Assembly: GCA_902479835.1 (NCBI GenBank)
Contig: CABSQC010000085.1
Span: forward strand, 1-5,340
Source: an uncultured Streptococcus sp.
GTDB taxonomy: Bacteria; Bacillota; Bacilli; Lactobacillales; Streptococcaceae
Reading direction: 5' to 3'
DNA length: 5,340 bases
The notes beneath the pieces were generated by a model. The model was not told where the DNA came from. It saw nothing but the letters and a program-made list of their open reading frames with translations, and made no database searches. Below, piece by piece: positions 1 to 5,340 of the stretch. The stretch's first letter is position 1; every line of letters starts with the position of its first letter. Both the position numbers and the translations under genes were made by a program.

Positions 1-785
1 TCACGAATAGCTATTTCTCTACATTGGCTAAGGGGATCGATGACATTGCTGAAATGTACAAGTACAATATTGTTCTTGCAAATAGCGATGAAGACGATGA
101 CAAAGAAGTTTCAGTAGTAAACAACCTCTTTTCAAAACAAGTGGATGGAATCATTTTCATGGGCTATCACTTGACAGAAAAGATTCGCTCAGAGTTTTCA
201 CGCTCTCGGACGCCAGTCGTCCTTGCTGGGACAGTCGATGTAGAACACCAATTACCAAGTGTCAATATCGACTACAAGCAAGCGACTGTTGATGCTGTTA
301 CACAATTGGCAAAACACAACAAGAAAATTGCTTTTGTAAGTGGCCCATTGGTGGATGATATCAATGGAAAAATCCGTTTGGCTGGCTATAAAGAAGCTTT
401 AAAAACGAAAAAATTGAGCTACAGCGAAGGACTTGTCTTTGAATCGAAATACCGTTATGATGAAGGTTATAACTTGGCAGAACGCATCATTGCGTCAAAA
501 GCAACAGCTGCTTTTGTGACAGGTGATGAATTGGCTGCAGGTCTCTTGAACGGCTTGTCTGATCACGGTATCAAAGTGCCAGAAGACTTTGAAATCATTA
601 CTAGTGATGATTCACAAGTAACACGTTACACGCGTCCAAATCTATCAACGATTGGCCAACCCTTGTATGACCTTGGTGCGATTAGTATGCGTATGTTGAC
701 CAAGATCATGCACAAAGAAGAGTTGGAAGAACGCGAAGTGTTGTTGTCTCATACGATCAACCAACGTGGAACGACGAAAAAATAA
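1..785 (+). CDS. ccpA: Catabolite control protein A (CcpA), 3' part; N-terminus outside window
   Basis: LacI/GalR-family global regulator of carbon metabolism. In Firmicutes, CcpA binds cre operators when complexed with HPr phosphorylated on Ser46. The window enters in frame: bases 1-2 finish a codon begun upstream, and codons from position 3 read TNSYFSTLAKGIDDIAEMYK, followed by 240 further residues to TAA at 783-785. About 260 residues are visible against roughly 333 for streptococcal CcpA, so the helix-turn-helix and hinge helix (about 73 residues) are missing. What remains is the periplasmic-binding-protein-like core: a first subdomain with VDGIIFMG, a strand-helix segment with KIAFVSGP, then FVTGDELAAGLLNGL and IITSDDS, and near the end YDLGAISMRMLTK. 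That last segment matches the stretch that CcpA uses to contact HPr-Ser-P in Bacillus. The frame is intact. The TTG at 24 is an internal leucine codon, not a start. A hairpin and an intrinsic terminator follow directly. Family assignment is secure; the effector role is taken from the family. Confidence 0.95.
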   Translation, partial: TNSYFSTLAKGIDDIAEMYKYNIVLANSDEDDDKEVSVVNNLFSKQVDGIIFMGYHLTEKIRSEFSRSRTPVVLAGTVDVEHQLPSVNIDYKQATVDAVTQLAKHNKKIAFVSGPLVDDINGKIRLAGYKEALKTKKLSYSEGLVFESKYRYDEGYNLAERIIASKATAAFVTGDELAAGLLNGLSDHGIKVPEDFEIITSDDSQVTRYTRPNLSTIGQPLYDLGAISMRMLTKIMHKEELEEREVLLSHTINQRGTTKK

Positions 786-833
786 AGATTAGTAGACTAG
801 AGTCTCGACTTGGGAAGACGTGTCTACTAGTCT
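786..833 (+). repeat. Inverted repeat (hairpin) directly after the ccpA stop codon
   Basis: Bases 786-797 (AGATTAGTAGAC) pair with 822-833 (GTCTACTAGTCT) over 12 bp with one G-U wobble, around a 24-base loop. Inside the loop, GTCT (802-805) can pair with AGAC (816-819). A competing register pairs AGACTAG (794-800) with CTAGTCT (827-833) perfectly over 7 bp. No T-run follows, so it is not itself a typical intrinsic terminator. It begins on the first base after the stop and ends two bases before the terminator stem. It may protect the ccpA mRNA 3' end or be a remnant of a small repeat; the function is not known. Confidence 0.55.
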
Positions 834-834
834 G

Positions 835-869
835 AGAGGTTAGAACAAAACTGTTCTAGCCTCTTTTTT
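835..869 (+). terminator. Rho-independent terminator of ccpA
   Basis: Bases 835-847 (AGAGGTTAGAACA) pair with 852-864 (TGTTCTAGCCTCT) over 13 bp with one G-U pair, closed by the four-base loop AAAC (848-851). A run of T at 864-869 follows. This is a strong intrinsic terminator for + strand transcription. It isolates ccpA from the glycosyltransferase genes downstream. There is no A-run on the left side, so it should act in one direction only. Confidence 0.93.
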
Positions 870-890
870 ATACTGCAAACAGGTAGAGAC

Positions 891-919
891 TTGCTGGGCA
901 CTCTTTATTTCGGTATAAT
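891..919 (+). promoter_or_regulatory. Sigma-A promoter for the glycosyltransferase pair
   Basis: A perfect -10 box TATAAT lies at 914-919, with TTGCTG at 891-896 as a partial -35 box (TTG conserved) at a 17-base spacing. It lies just downstream of the ccpA terminator, where a new promoter is expected. The predicted transcription start, 6 to 8 bases after the -10 box, falls at about 925-927, which is at the ATG of the first glycosyltransferase (927). The only Shine-Dalgarno-like run, AGAAGG at 920-925, is one base from that ATG and would lie mostly or wholly upstream of the transcript. No extended -10 TG is present. Confidence 0.7.
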
Positions 920-926
920 AGAAGGT

Positions 927-1925
927 ATGAAAGTTTTACTGTATTTAGAAGGAAAATCCGTATTACAAAAATCAGGAATTGGTCGAGCCTTGCAGCACCA
1001 AATGCATGCGCTTGATTTGGCTGGGATTCCGTATACGACAGATATTTTAGGGGATTATGATGTGGTGCATATCAATACCTATGGCCCACGGAGTTTCCTT
1101 TTGCTCCATGCAGCAAAGCGTCGTGGAAAGAAAGTCATCATGCATGGCCATTCAACCCGTGAGGATTTTGAAAATTCCTTTATCGGGTCTAACTTTTTTG
1201 CGCCCTTGTTTGGGAAGTATTTGGCTCACATGTACCAAAAGGCAGACTATGTGATCACGCCATCTGAGTATTCCAAACACCTGATTCAGTCTTATGGGGT
1301 GACAACTCCGATTATTGCGGTCTCCAATGGGATTGATTTGGAAAAATACAAGAAGGATCCGAAAAAAGAAGAAGTCTTTCGCAAGCATTTTAATATCCAA
1401 GAAGGCCAAAAAGTTGTTATCTGTGCGGGGCTGTATTTTAAACGCAAAGGGATTGAAGATTTCGTAGAAGTGGCCCGTCGCATGCCGGATGTGCGCTTTA
1501 TTTGGCTTGGATCGATTAACAAATGGATCATTCCGCGTAAGATTCGTCGCATAGTGGAAAAGGATCATCCTAGTAATGTGGAATTCCCTGGCTATTTCAA
1601 GGGAGCGGTCTTCCAAGGGGCTATGACGGGTTCAGATGCTTTCTTCTTCCCATCTTATGAAGAAACGGAAGGAATCGTTGTTTTAGAAGCCTTGGCTAGT
1701 CATCAGCATACGGTCTTGCGGGACATTCCCGTATACAATGGCTGGATCGACGAGAGCTCATCTGAATTGTGCCACAATGTGGATGAATTTGTGGATTCCT
1801 TGAACAAGGTCTTGAACGGACAAGTAGACAAGCGGGAGGCTGGCTACAAGGTCGCTGAGAGTCGTTCGATCGACTTAGTGGCTCATCAATTGGTCGAAGC
1901 CTATCAAACAGTTTTGGAGATGTAA
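927..1925 (+). CDS. cpoA: GT4 glycosyltransferase, CpoA-like: predicted diglycosyl-diacylglycerol synthase
   Basis: Predicted cytoplasmic-face enzyme that adds a second sugar to monoglucosyl-diacylglycerol. Pneumococcal CpoA adds galactose; the sugar in this organism cannot be read from the sequence. The protein has 332 residues with a GT-B fold. The N-terminal Rossmann domain (about 1-145) opens with MKVLLYLEGK, the glycine loop KSGIGRA (15-21), HGHSTREDF (73-81) and ITPSEYSKHLI (110-120). The linker VSNGIDLEKY (132-141) leads to the nucleotide-sugar-binding C-domain with FKRKGIEDF (171-179) and the EX7E motif E246/E254 within PSYEETEGIVVLEALA. There is no signal peptide or clear transmembrane helix, so membrane contact would be peripheral. 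I chose ATG 927 because MKVLLYLEGK is the family N-terminus. An in-frame TTG at 891 would add 12 residues but coincides with the promoter -35 box. The predicted mRNA start is at or next to this ATG (see promoter). TAA is followed one base later by the next gene. The symbol rests on remembered similarity to CpoA; GT4 membership is secure. Confidence 0.82.
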   Translation: MKVLLYLEGKSVLQKSGIGRALQHQMHALDLAGIPYTTDILGDYDVVHINTYGPRSFLLLHAAKRRGKKVIMHGHSTREDFENSFIGSNFFAPLFGKYLAHMYQKADYVITPSEYSKHLIQSYGVTTPIIAVSNGIDLEKYKKDPKKEEVFRKHFNIQEGQKVVICAGLYFKRKGIEDFVEVARRMPDVRFIWLGSINKWIIPRKIRRIVEKDHPSNVEFPGYFKGAVFQGAMTGSDAFFFPSYEETEGIVVLEALASHQHTVLRDIPVYNGWIDESSSELCHNVDEFVDSLNKVLNGQVDKREAGYKVAESRSIDLVAHQLVEAYQTVLEM

Positions 1926-1926
1926 G

Positions 1927-3249
1927 ATGCGTGTAGGATTATTTACAGATACCTATTTTCCGCAAGTTTCGGGAGTGGCGACCAGCATTCGGACGCTCAA
2001 AACAGAATTAGAAAAATTGGGTCACACAGTCTTTATCTTTACGACAACGGATAAAGATGTCAACCGCTATGAAGATTGGAAGATCATTCGGATTCCAAGT
2101 GTGCCTTTCTTCGCCTTTAAGGACCGCCGCGTTGCTTATCGTGGCTTCTCAAAGGCGCTTGCCATTGCCAAGCAATACCAGCTGGATATTATCCATACCC
2201 AGACTGAGTTTTCACTGGGCCTTTTGGGAGTGTGGATTGGACGCGAGTTGCGGATTCCAGTCATTCATACCTACCATACCCAGTATGAGGACTATGTCCG
2301 CTATATTGCAAGAGGCATGGTTATTCGCCCAAGTATGGTCAAATACATTGTGAGAAGTTATATGAATGATCTGGATGGCGTGATCTGTCCAAGTGAGATC
2401 GTCTATGACTTGCTCCAAAAGTACAAGGTCAAGGCAGAAAAACGCATTATTCCGACAGGGATTGATTTGGCCAAGTTTGACCGACCGGAAATCACTCCGA
2501 CAGAGACAGCTGCTCTTCGTGAAAAATATGAAGTCGCAGAAGATGAAACGCTTTTATTGAGCCTGTCGCGGGTTTCTTATGAAAAGAATATTCAAGCTGT
2601 TATTGCGGCCCTTCCGGATGTCCTCAAGGTCAATCCAAAAGTTAAGTTGATCGTCGCTGGAGATGGTCCTTATTTGGATGATTTGAAAAAACAAGCGGCG
2701 AAACTGGGGATTTCAGATGCGGTTGTCTTTACAGGGATGATCCCACCAAATGAGACCGCTCTCTACTATAAAGCAGCTGACTTCTTTATTTCAGCTTCAA
2801 CGAGTGAGACGCAAGGGTTGACCTATTTAGAGAGTATTGCAAGTGGTACCCCAATCATCGCTCATGGCAATCCTTATCTCGATCATGTAATTGATGATCC
2901 TATGTTTGGAAAGCTCTTTTATGAAGAGAGCGAACTGGCACAAGCGATTCTTGAAGCAATTGACGAGATGCCTCCAATCGATGAGACCAAGTGGGCAGAA
3001 AAGATTGATGATATTTCTGCAGCAACCTTTGGCCGTCGGGTCTACGAATTTTACCTGGATAAAATCATCTCTAAAGACTTTTCAAATGATTTGAATCCTG
3101 AGCAAAGTCGGGTCAAGCGGATGTCTAAGACCATCGTGAAAATCCCGACCAAGGTGATTGCTCTTCCGGTCAATGGATCTGTGAAGATGATGAAGGCTTC
3201 GGTCAAACAAGTGAAGAAAATCCGTAAAATCACGCATTTCTTTGATTGA
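1927..3249 (+). CDS. GT4 glycosyltransferase: predicted monoglucosyl-diacylglycerol synthase (pneumococcal Spr0982-like)
   Basis: Predicted to move glucose from UDP-glucose to diacylglycerol at the inner membrane face, making the GlcDAG acceptor used by the preceding CpoA-like enzyme. The protein has 440 residues and a GT-B fold. The N-domain contains MRVGLFTDTYFPQVSGVATS (1-20), the acceptor-side motif HTYHTQYEDY (114-123) and CPSEIV (154-159). The C-domain has PTGIDLAKF (176-184), LSRVSYEKN (213-221), VAGDGPYLDDL (243-253) and the EX7E pair E294/E302 in SETQGLTYLE. The tail after about residue 392 is strongly basic (about 13 Lys/Arg, almost no acidic residues) with alternating hydrophobic positions, which suits peripheral binding to anionic lipid. 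Related lipid glycosyltransferases such as Acholeplasma MGS associate with membranes in this way. The start ATG lies one base after the upstream stop. GGAGA at 1916-1920, six bases before the ATG and inside the upstream gene, is its ribosome binding site, so translation is probably coupled. GBS IagA belongs to the same functional class. The exact sugar is inferred. Confidence 0.85.
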   Translation: MRVGLFTDTYFPQVSGVATSIRTLKTELEKLGHTVFIFTTTDKDVNRYEDWKIIRIPSVPFFAFKDRRVAYRGFSKALAIAKQYQLDIIHTQTEFSLGLLGVWIGRELRIPVIHTYHTQYEDYVRYIARGMVIRPSMVKYIVRSYMNDLDGVICPSEIVYDLLQKYKVKAEKRIIPTGIDLAKFDRPEITPTETAALREKYEVAEDETLLLSLSRVSYEKNIQAVIAALPDVLKVNPKVKLIVAGDGPYLDDLKKQAAKLGISDAVVFTGMIPPNETALYYKAADFFISASTSETQGLTYLESIASGTPIIAHGNPYLDHVIDDPMFGKLFYEESELAQAILEAIDEMPPIDETKWAEKIDDISAATFGRRVYEFYLDKIISKDFSNDLNPEQSRVKRMSKTIVKIPTKVIALPVNGSVKMMKASVKQVKKIRKITHFFD

Positions 3250-3282
3250 AAATGAAACTTTTTCTTGCAAAATTTTTCAATC
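3244..3282 (+). repeat. Inverted repeat spanning the glycosyltransferase stop codon and the thrS -35 box
   Basis: GATTGAAAA (3244-3252) is the exact reverse complement of TTTTCAATC (3274-3282): 9 bp around a 21-base AT-rich loop. The left arm contains the TGA stop of the second glycosyltransferase, the loop contains the -35 box TTGCAA (3265-3270), and the right arm ends just before the extended -10. A shorter alternative pairs GAAAA (3248-3252) with TTTTC (3260-3264). No T-run follows the full stem, so it does not look like a terminator. In AT-rich sequence it could be chance; an operator or 3'-end stabiliser is only a possibility. Confidence 0.3.
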
Positions 3283-3292
3283 GTGCTATAAT
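3265..3292 (+). promoter_or_regulatory. thrS promoter (extended -10)
   Basis: TTGCAA (3265-3270) and TATAAT (3287-3292) are separated by 16 bases, and TGC directly before the -10 box gives an extended -10 (TGCTATAAT, 3284-3292). Transcription should start near A3298-A3300, just before Stem I of the T-box leader. The promoter begins 16 bases after the stop of the second glycosyltransferase. No terminator lies between the two, so upstream readthrough may add to expression. Confidence 0.85.
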
Positions 3293-3460
3293 AACTGACA
3301 GAGACATATCAAATCTAGGAAATCTGATAGAGAGCGCGTGGGGCTGGAAATCGCGTAGAGGATAGGTTTGGGACTACTCGTGATTCTTTTATGCAAACAT
3401 AAAACGGTGGCTACGTTAGAGCCAATCAGAGGTGTCCCTCTTTTTTGAGGAACATAAATG

Positions 3461-3487
3461 AAGGTGGAACCACGTTGCGACGTCCTT
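3461..3487 (+). promoter_or_regulatory. T-box antiterminator with the tRNA acceptor-binding bulge
   Basis: AAGGTGGAACCACG (3461-3474) is the conserved T-box sequence. AAGG (3461-3464) pairs with CCTT (3484-3487), and ACG (3472-3474) pairs with CGT (3481-3483). These enclose the seven-base bulge TGGAACC (3465-3471), the standard antiterminator layout. Bulge bases UGGA should pair with the tRNA 3' end UCCA, so the cognate tRNA-Thr is predicted to have U at discriminator position 73. The antiterminator uses the left arm of the terminator, so the two folds exclude each other. Confidence 0.92.
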
Positions 3488-3505
3488 TTTGGATGTCGCT
3501 TTTTT
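3477..3505 (+). terminator. T-box attenuator terminator upstream of thrS
   Basis: GCGACGTCC (3477-3485) pairs with GGATGTCGC (3491-3499) over 9 bp with one G-U, loop TTTTT, followed by six T (3500-3505). This is the default fold when tRNA-Thr is charged, and it stops transcription 69 bases before the thrS ATG. It should also catch readthrough from the upstream glycosyltransferase genes, since no other terminator is visible there. Confidence 0.93.
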
Positions 3506-3574
3506 GTGTTCATCTTCTGCTTGAAGACACCTCTTCCCAAACATTACTTACGAAATTAATTTAAGGAGAAAATC

Positions 3575-5340
3575 ATGATTCAAATTACTTTCCCAGATGG
3601 CGCTGTTCGTGAATTCGAATCTGGCGTTACAACTTTTGAAATTGCACAATCCATCAGCAATTCCCTAGCTAAAAAAGCTCTTGCTGGTAAATTCAACGGC
3701 AAATTGATTGACACAACTCGTGCGATCACTGAAGACGGAAGCATTGAAATCGTGACACCTGATCACGAAGATGCTCTTCCAATCTTGCGTCACTCAGCGG
3801 CTCACTTGTTCGCTCAAGCAGCTCGTCGCCTCTTCCCAGATATCCACTTGGGTGTCGGTCCAGCCATCGAAGATGGTTTCTACTACGATACAGACAACCA
3901 AGCTGGTCAAATCTCTAACGAAGACCTTCCTCGTATCGAAGAAGAAATGAAGAAAATCGTTAAAGAAAACTTCCCATCTATTCGTGAAGAAGTGACTAAA
4001 GATGAAGCGCGTGAAATCTTCAAAAATGATCCATACAAATTGGAATTGATCGAAGAACACTCTGAAGACGAAGGTGGGTTGACCATCTACCGTCAAGGTG
4101 AGTACGTAGACCTTTGCCGTGGCCCACACGTCCCATCAACTGGTCGTATCCAAATCTTCCACCTTTTGAATGTGGCAGGTGCTTACTGGCGTGGTAATAG
4201 CGACAATGCGATGATGCAACGGATTTACGGTACTGCTTGGTTCGACAAGAAAGATTTGAAGAACTACCTTCAAATGCGTGAAGAAGCTAAAGAGCGTGAC
4301 CACCGTAAACTTGGGAAAGAGCTTGATTTGTTCATGATTTCTCAAGAAGTTGGTCAAGGTCTTCCATTCTGGTTGCCAAATGGTGCGACGATCCGTCGTG
4401 AGTTGGAACGCTATATCGTTGATAAAGAAGTCGCAGCAGGCTACCAACACGTCTACACTCCACCAATTGCTTCTGTAGAACTTTATAAGACTTCAGGTCA
4501 CTGGGATCATTACCGTGAAGACATGTTCCCACCAATGGATATGGGGGATGGAGAAGAGTTTGTTCTTCGTCCAATGAACTGTCCTCACCACATCGAAGTT
4601 TACAAACACCATGTGCACTCTTACCGCGAATTGCCAATCCGTATCGCTGAAATCGGTATGATGCACCGTTATGAAAAATCTGGTGCCCTTACAGGACTTC
4701 AACGTGTGCGTGAAATGTCTCTGAATGATGGTCATACCTTTGTGGCTCCAGAACAAATCGAGGAAGAATTCAAGAAGATCCTTCAATTGATCATCGATGT
4801 GTATGAAGACTTTAACTTGACAGATTATCGTTTCCGCTTGTCTTACCGTGATCCTGAAGACAAACACAAATACTTTGATAACGATGAAATGTGGGAAAAT
4901 GCTCAACGCATGTTGAAAGCAGCCGTTGATGATATGGGTGTTGAGTACTATGAAGCTGAAGGGGAAGCAGCCTTCTACGGACCAAAATTGGATATCCAAG
5001 TGAAAACAGCTCTTGGTAAAGAAGAAACTCTTTCAACTATCCAATTGGACTTCTTGCTTCCAGAACGCTTTGATCTTCATTACATTGGAGCAGACGGGGA
5101 AGAACACCGTCCAGTCATGATCCACCGTGGGGTTATCTCAACCATGGAACGTTTTACTGCGATCTTGATTGAAAACTACAAGGGAGCTTTCCCAACCTGG
5201 CTTGCGCCACACCAAGTAACCCTTATCCCAGTATCGAACGAAAAACACGTAGACTACGCTTGGGAAGTGGCTAAGAAACTTCGTGATCGCGGTGTTCGTG
5301 CCGATGTGGATGAACGCAATGAGAAAATGCAGTTCAAGAT
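3575..5340 (+). CDS. thrS: Threonyl-tRNA synthetase (ThrRS), C-terminal end outside window
   Basis: Cytoplasmic class II aminoacyl-tRNA synthetase that charges tRNA-Thr using ATP and removes mischarged Ser-tRNA-Thr. The frame is open from ATG 3575 to the window edge: 588 complete codons of about 647 expected. Order: TGS-like N1 domain (1 to about 61); editing domain N2 with HSAAH (H73, H77) and CRGPH (C181, H185), so the editing site is complete; catalytic core with motif 1 around [11 protein letters not shown] and VYTPPI (268-298), motif 2 with MMHRYEKSG (R365) and motif 3 STMERF (R526). The zinc ligands that select threonine are C336 (MNCPHH), H387 (NDGH) and H517 (MIHRG). The anticodon-binding domain begins near residue 545 and is cut after NEKMQFK. 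The start is supported by TAAGGAGA at 3562-3569, with AAGGAG six bases before the ATG, and by the typical MIQITFPDG opening. Expression is controlled by the T-box leader just upstream. Nothing is broken or missing in the visible part. Confidence 0.98.
   Translation, partial: MIQITFPDGAVREFESGVTTFEIAQSISNSLAKKALAGKFNGKLIDTTRAITEDGSIEIVTPDHEDALPILRHSAAHLFAQAARRLFPDIHLGVGPAIEDGFYYDTDNQAGQISNEDLPRIEEEMKKIVKENFPSIREEVTKDEAREIFKNDPYKLELIEEHSEDEGGLTIYRQGEYVDLCRGPHVPSTGRIQIFHLLNVAGAYWRGNSDNAMMQRIYGTAWFDKKDLKNYLQMREEAKERDHRKLGKELDLFMISQEVGQGLPFWLPNGATIRRELERYIVDKEVAAGYQHVYTPPIASVELYKTSGHWDHYREDMFPPMDMGDGEEFVLRPMNCPHHIEVYKHHVHSYRELPIRIAEIGMMHRYEKSGALTGLQRVREMSLNDGHTFVAPEQIEEEFKKILQLIIDVYEDFNLTDYRFRLSYRDPEDKHKYFDNDEMWENAQRMLKAAVDDMGVEYYEAEGEAAFYGPKLDIQVKTALGKEETLSTIQLDFLLPERFDLHYIGADGEEHRPVMIHRGVISTMERFTAILIENYKGAFPTWLAPHQVTLIPVSNEKHVDYAWEVAKKLRDRGVRADVDERNEKMQFK

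Larger units (their letters stand above)
3298..3505 (+). promoter_or_regulatory. T-box riboswitch, threonine-specific, controlling thrS
   Basis: tRNA-sensing transcription attenuator: uncharged tRNA-Thr binds and stabilises the antiterminator, allowing transcription of thrS. Elements folded by eye, in order: Stem I base GAG (3301-3303) with CTC (3377-3379). Helix CAAATCTA (3310-3317) with TAGGTTTG (3363-3370), 8 bp with one G-U. Conserved AGAGAG (3329-3334). Apical hairpin CGCG (3335-3338) with CGCG (3352-3355), whose loop carries GGGGCTGGAAA. The 3' side of the specifier loop is GGACTA (3371-3376), giving the Thr codon ACU (3373-3375) followed by A. A short Stem II (TTTTATG 3387-3393 with CATAAAA 3398-3404) comes next. 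The IIA/B pseudoknot pairs AACG (3403-3406) with CGTT (3414-3417) and GGCT (3409-3412) with AGCC (3420-3423), including the conserved CGTTA. Stem III follows (3428-3450), then the T-box sequence (3461-3474) and the terminator. Together with thrS downstream, the identification is very secure; the Stem I base pairs are the least certain. Confidence 0.95.

Noticed and set aside
24..26. TTG at 24 as the start of a 253-residue protein
   Set aside because: The frame is open to the left edge and the upstream codons (TNSYFST) match CcpA, so this is an internal leucine in a truncated gene.
891..926. TTG start 12 codons upstream for the first glycosyltransferase
   Set aside because: The extra residues are not part of the family N-terminus, the TTG is the promoter -35 box, and no good Shine-Dalgarno sequence precedes it.
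786..926. Possible cre operator for CcpA before the glycosyltransferase genes
   Set aside because: I found no stretch near the promoter that fits the TGNNANCGNTNNCA-type cre consensus convincingly.
1152..1616. Minus-strand frame of 154 codons opposite the CpoA-like gene
   Set aside because: It is antisense to a clear GT4 gene, has no recognisable motif, and overlaps another antisense frame in the same region, as shadows do.
3506..3530. Weak hairpin between the T-box terminator and the thrS ribosome binding site (CTTC/GAAG with flanking GTGT/ACAC)
   Set aside because: Only two 4-bp helices with an asymmetric bulge; not stable enough to claim, and it does not cover the ribosome binding site.
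3286..3540. Minus-strand frame of 84 codons over the thrS leader
   Set aside because: The DNA is fully explained by the T-box helices on the + strand; the peptide shows no recognisable domain.
3794..4999. Several minus-strand open frames (60 to 168 codons) opposite thrS
   Set aside because: They lie wholly opposite a well-conserved thrS with all active-site motifs, show low-complexity Phe/Ile/Val/His-rich composition typical of antisense frames, and lack convincing ribosome binding sites.
1..5340. Novel system, mobile element or defence cassette
   Set aside because: All long open stretches are accounted for by housekeeping genes with intact family motifs. There are no transposase, integrase, direct-repeat array or composition breaks that I can see by eye.

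Overview
The window is an ordinary chromosomal stretch from a Firmicute, almost certainly a Streptococcus and probably a viridans/oral type. The evidence is a Streptococcus-like CcpA, a glycolipid glycosyltransferase pair closely resembling the pneumococcal CpoA/Spr0982 proteins (compared from memory, no search run), a T-box leader in front of thrS, strong AAGGAG-type ribosome binding sites and sigma-A promoters with perfect TATAAT boxes. All genes lie on the + strand. I see no mobile element, CRISPR array, tRNA or rRNA gene, and no convincing minus-strand gene.

Layout. (1) 1-785: the 3' three quarters of ccpA, the global carbon catabolite regulator; its DNA-binding N-terminus lies off the window. 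(2) 786-926: intergenic region with a 12-bp hairpin directly after the ccpA stop, a strong intrinsic terminator (835-869), and a new promoter (891-919) whose -10 box sits only 7 bases before the next ATG. (3) 927-3249: a two-gene unit of GT4 glycosyltransferases separated by one base. They probably make the mono- and di-glycosyl-diacylglycerol that serves as membrane glycolipid and lipoteichoic-acid-type anchor. (4) 3250-3574: a 325-base non-coding region holding an extended -10 promoter and a complete T-box riboswitch. I could fold by eye a Stem I with a Thr (ACU) specifier, a short Stem II, a Stem IIA/B pseudoknot, Stem III, and the competing antiterminator and terminator. (5) 3575-5340: thrS, threonyl-tRNA synthetase, running off the right edge with about 60 residues missing.

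How the parts relate. ccpA is closed off by its own terminator, so the glycosyltransferase pair should depend mainly on its own promoter. I see no terminator between the second glycosyltransferase and thrS. Readthrough from the glycolipid genes would therefore enter the T-box leader and meet the same tRNA-Thr-controlled terminator as transcripts from the dedicated thrS promoter.

I do not find an undescribed biological system here. The points most worth a second look are the possibly leaderless mRNA of the first glycosyltransferase, the reversed gene order relative to the predicted glycolipid pathway, and details of the T-box leader (ACU specifier in a tandem ACTACT, a very small Stem II, and a Stem III with two mutually exclusive pairings).
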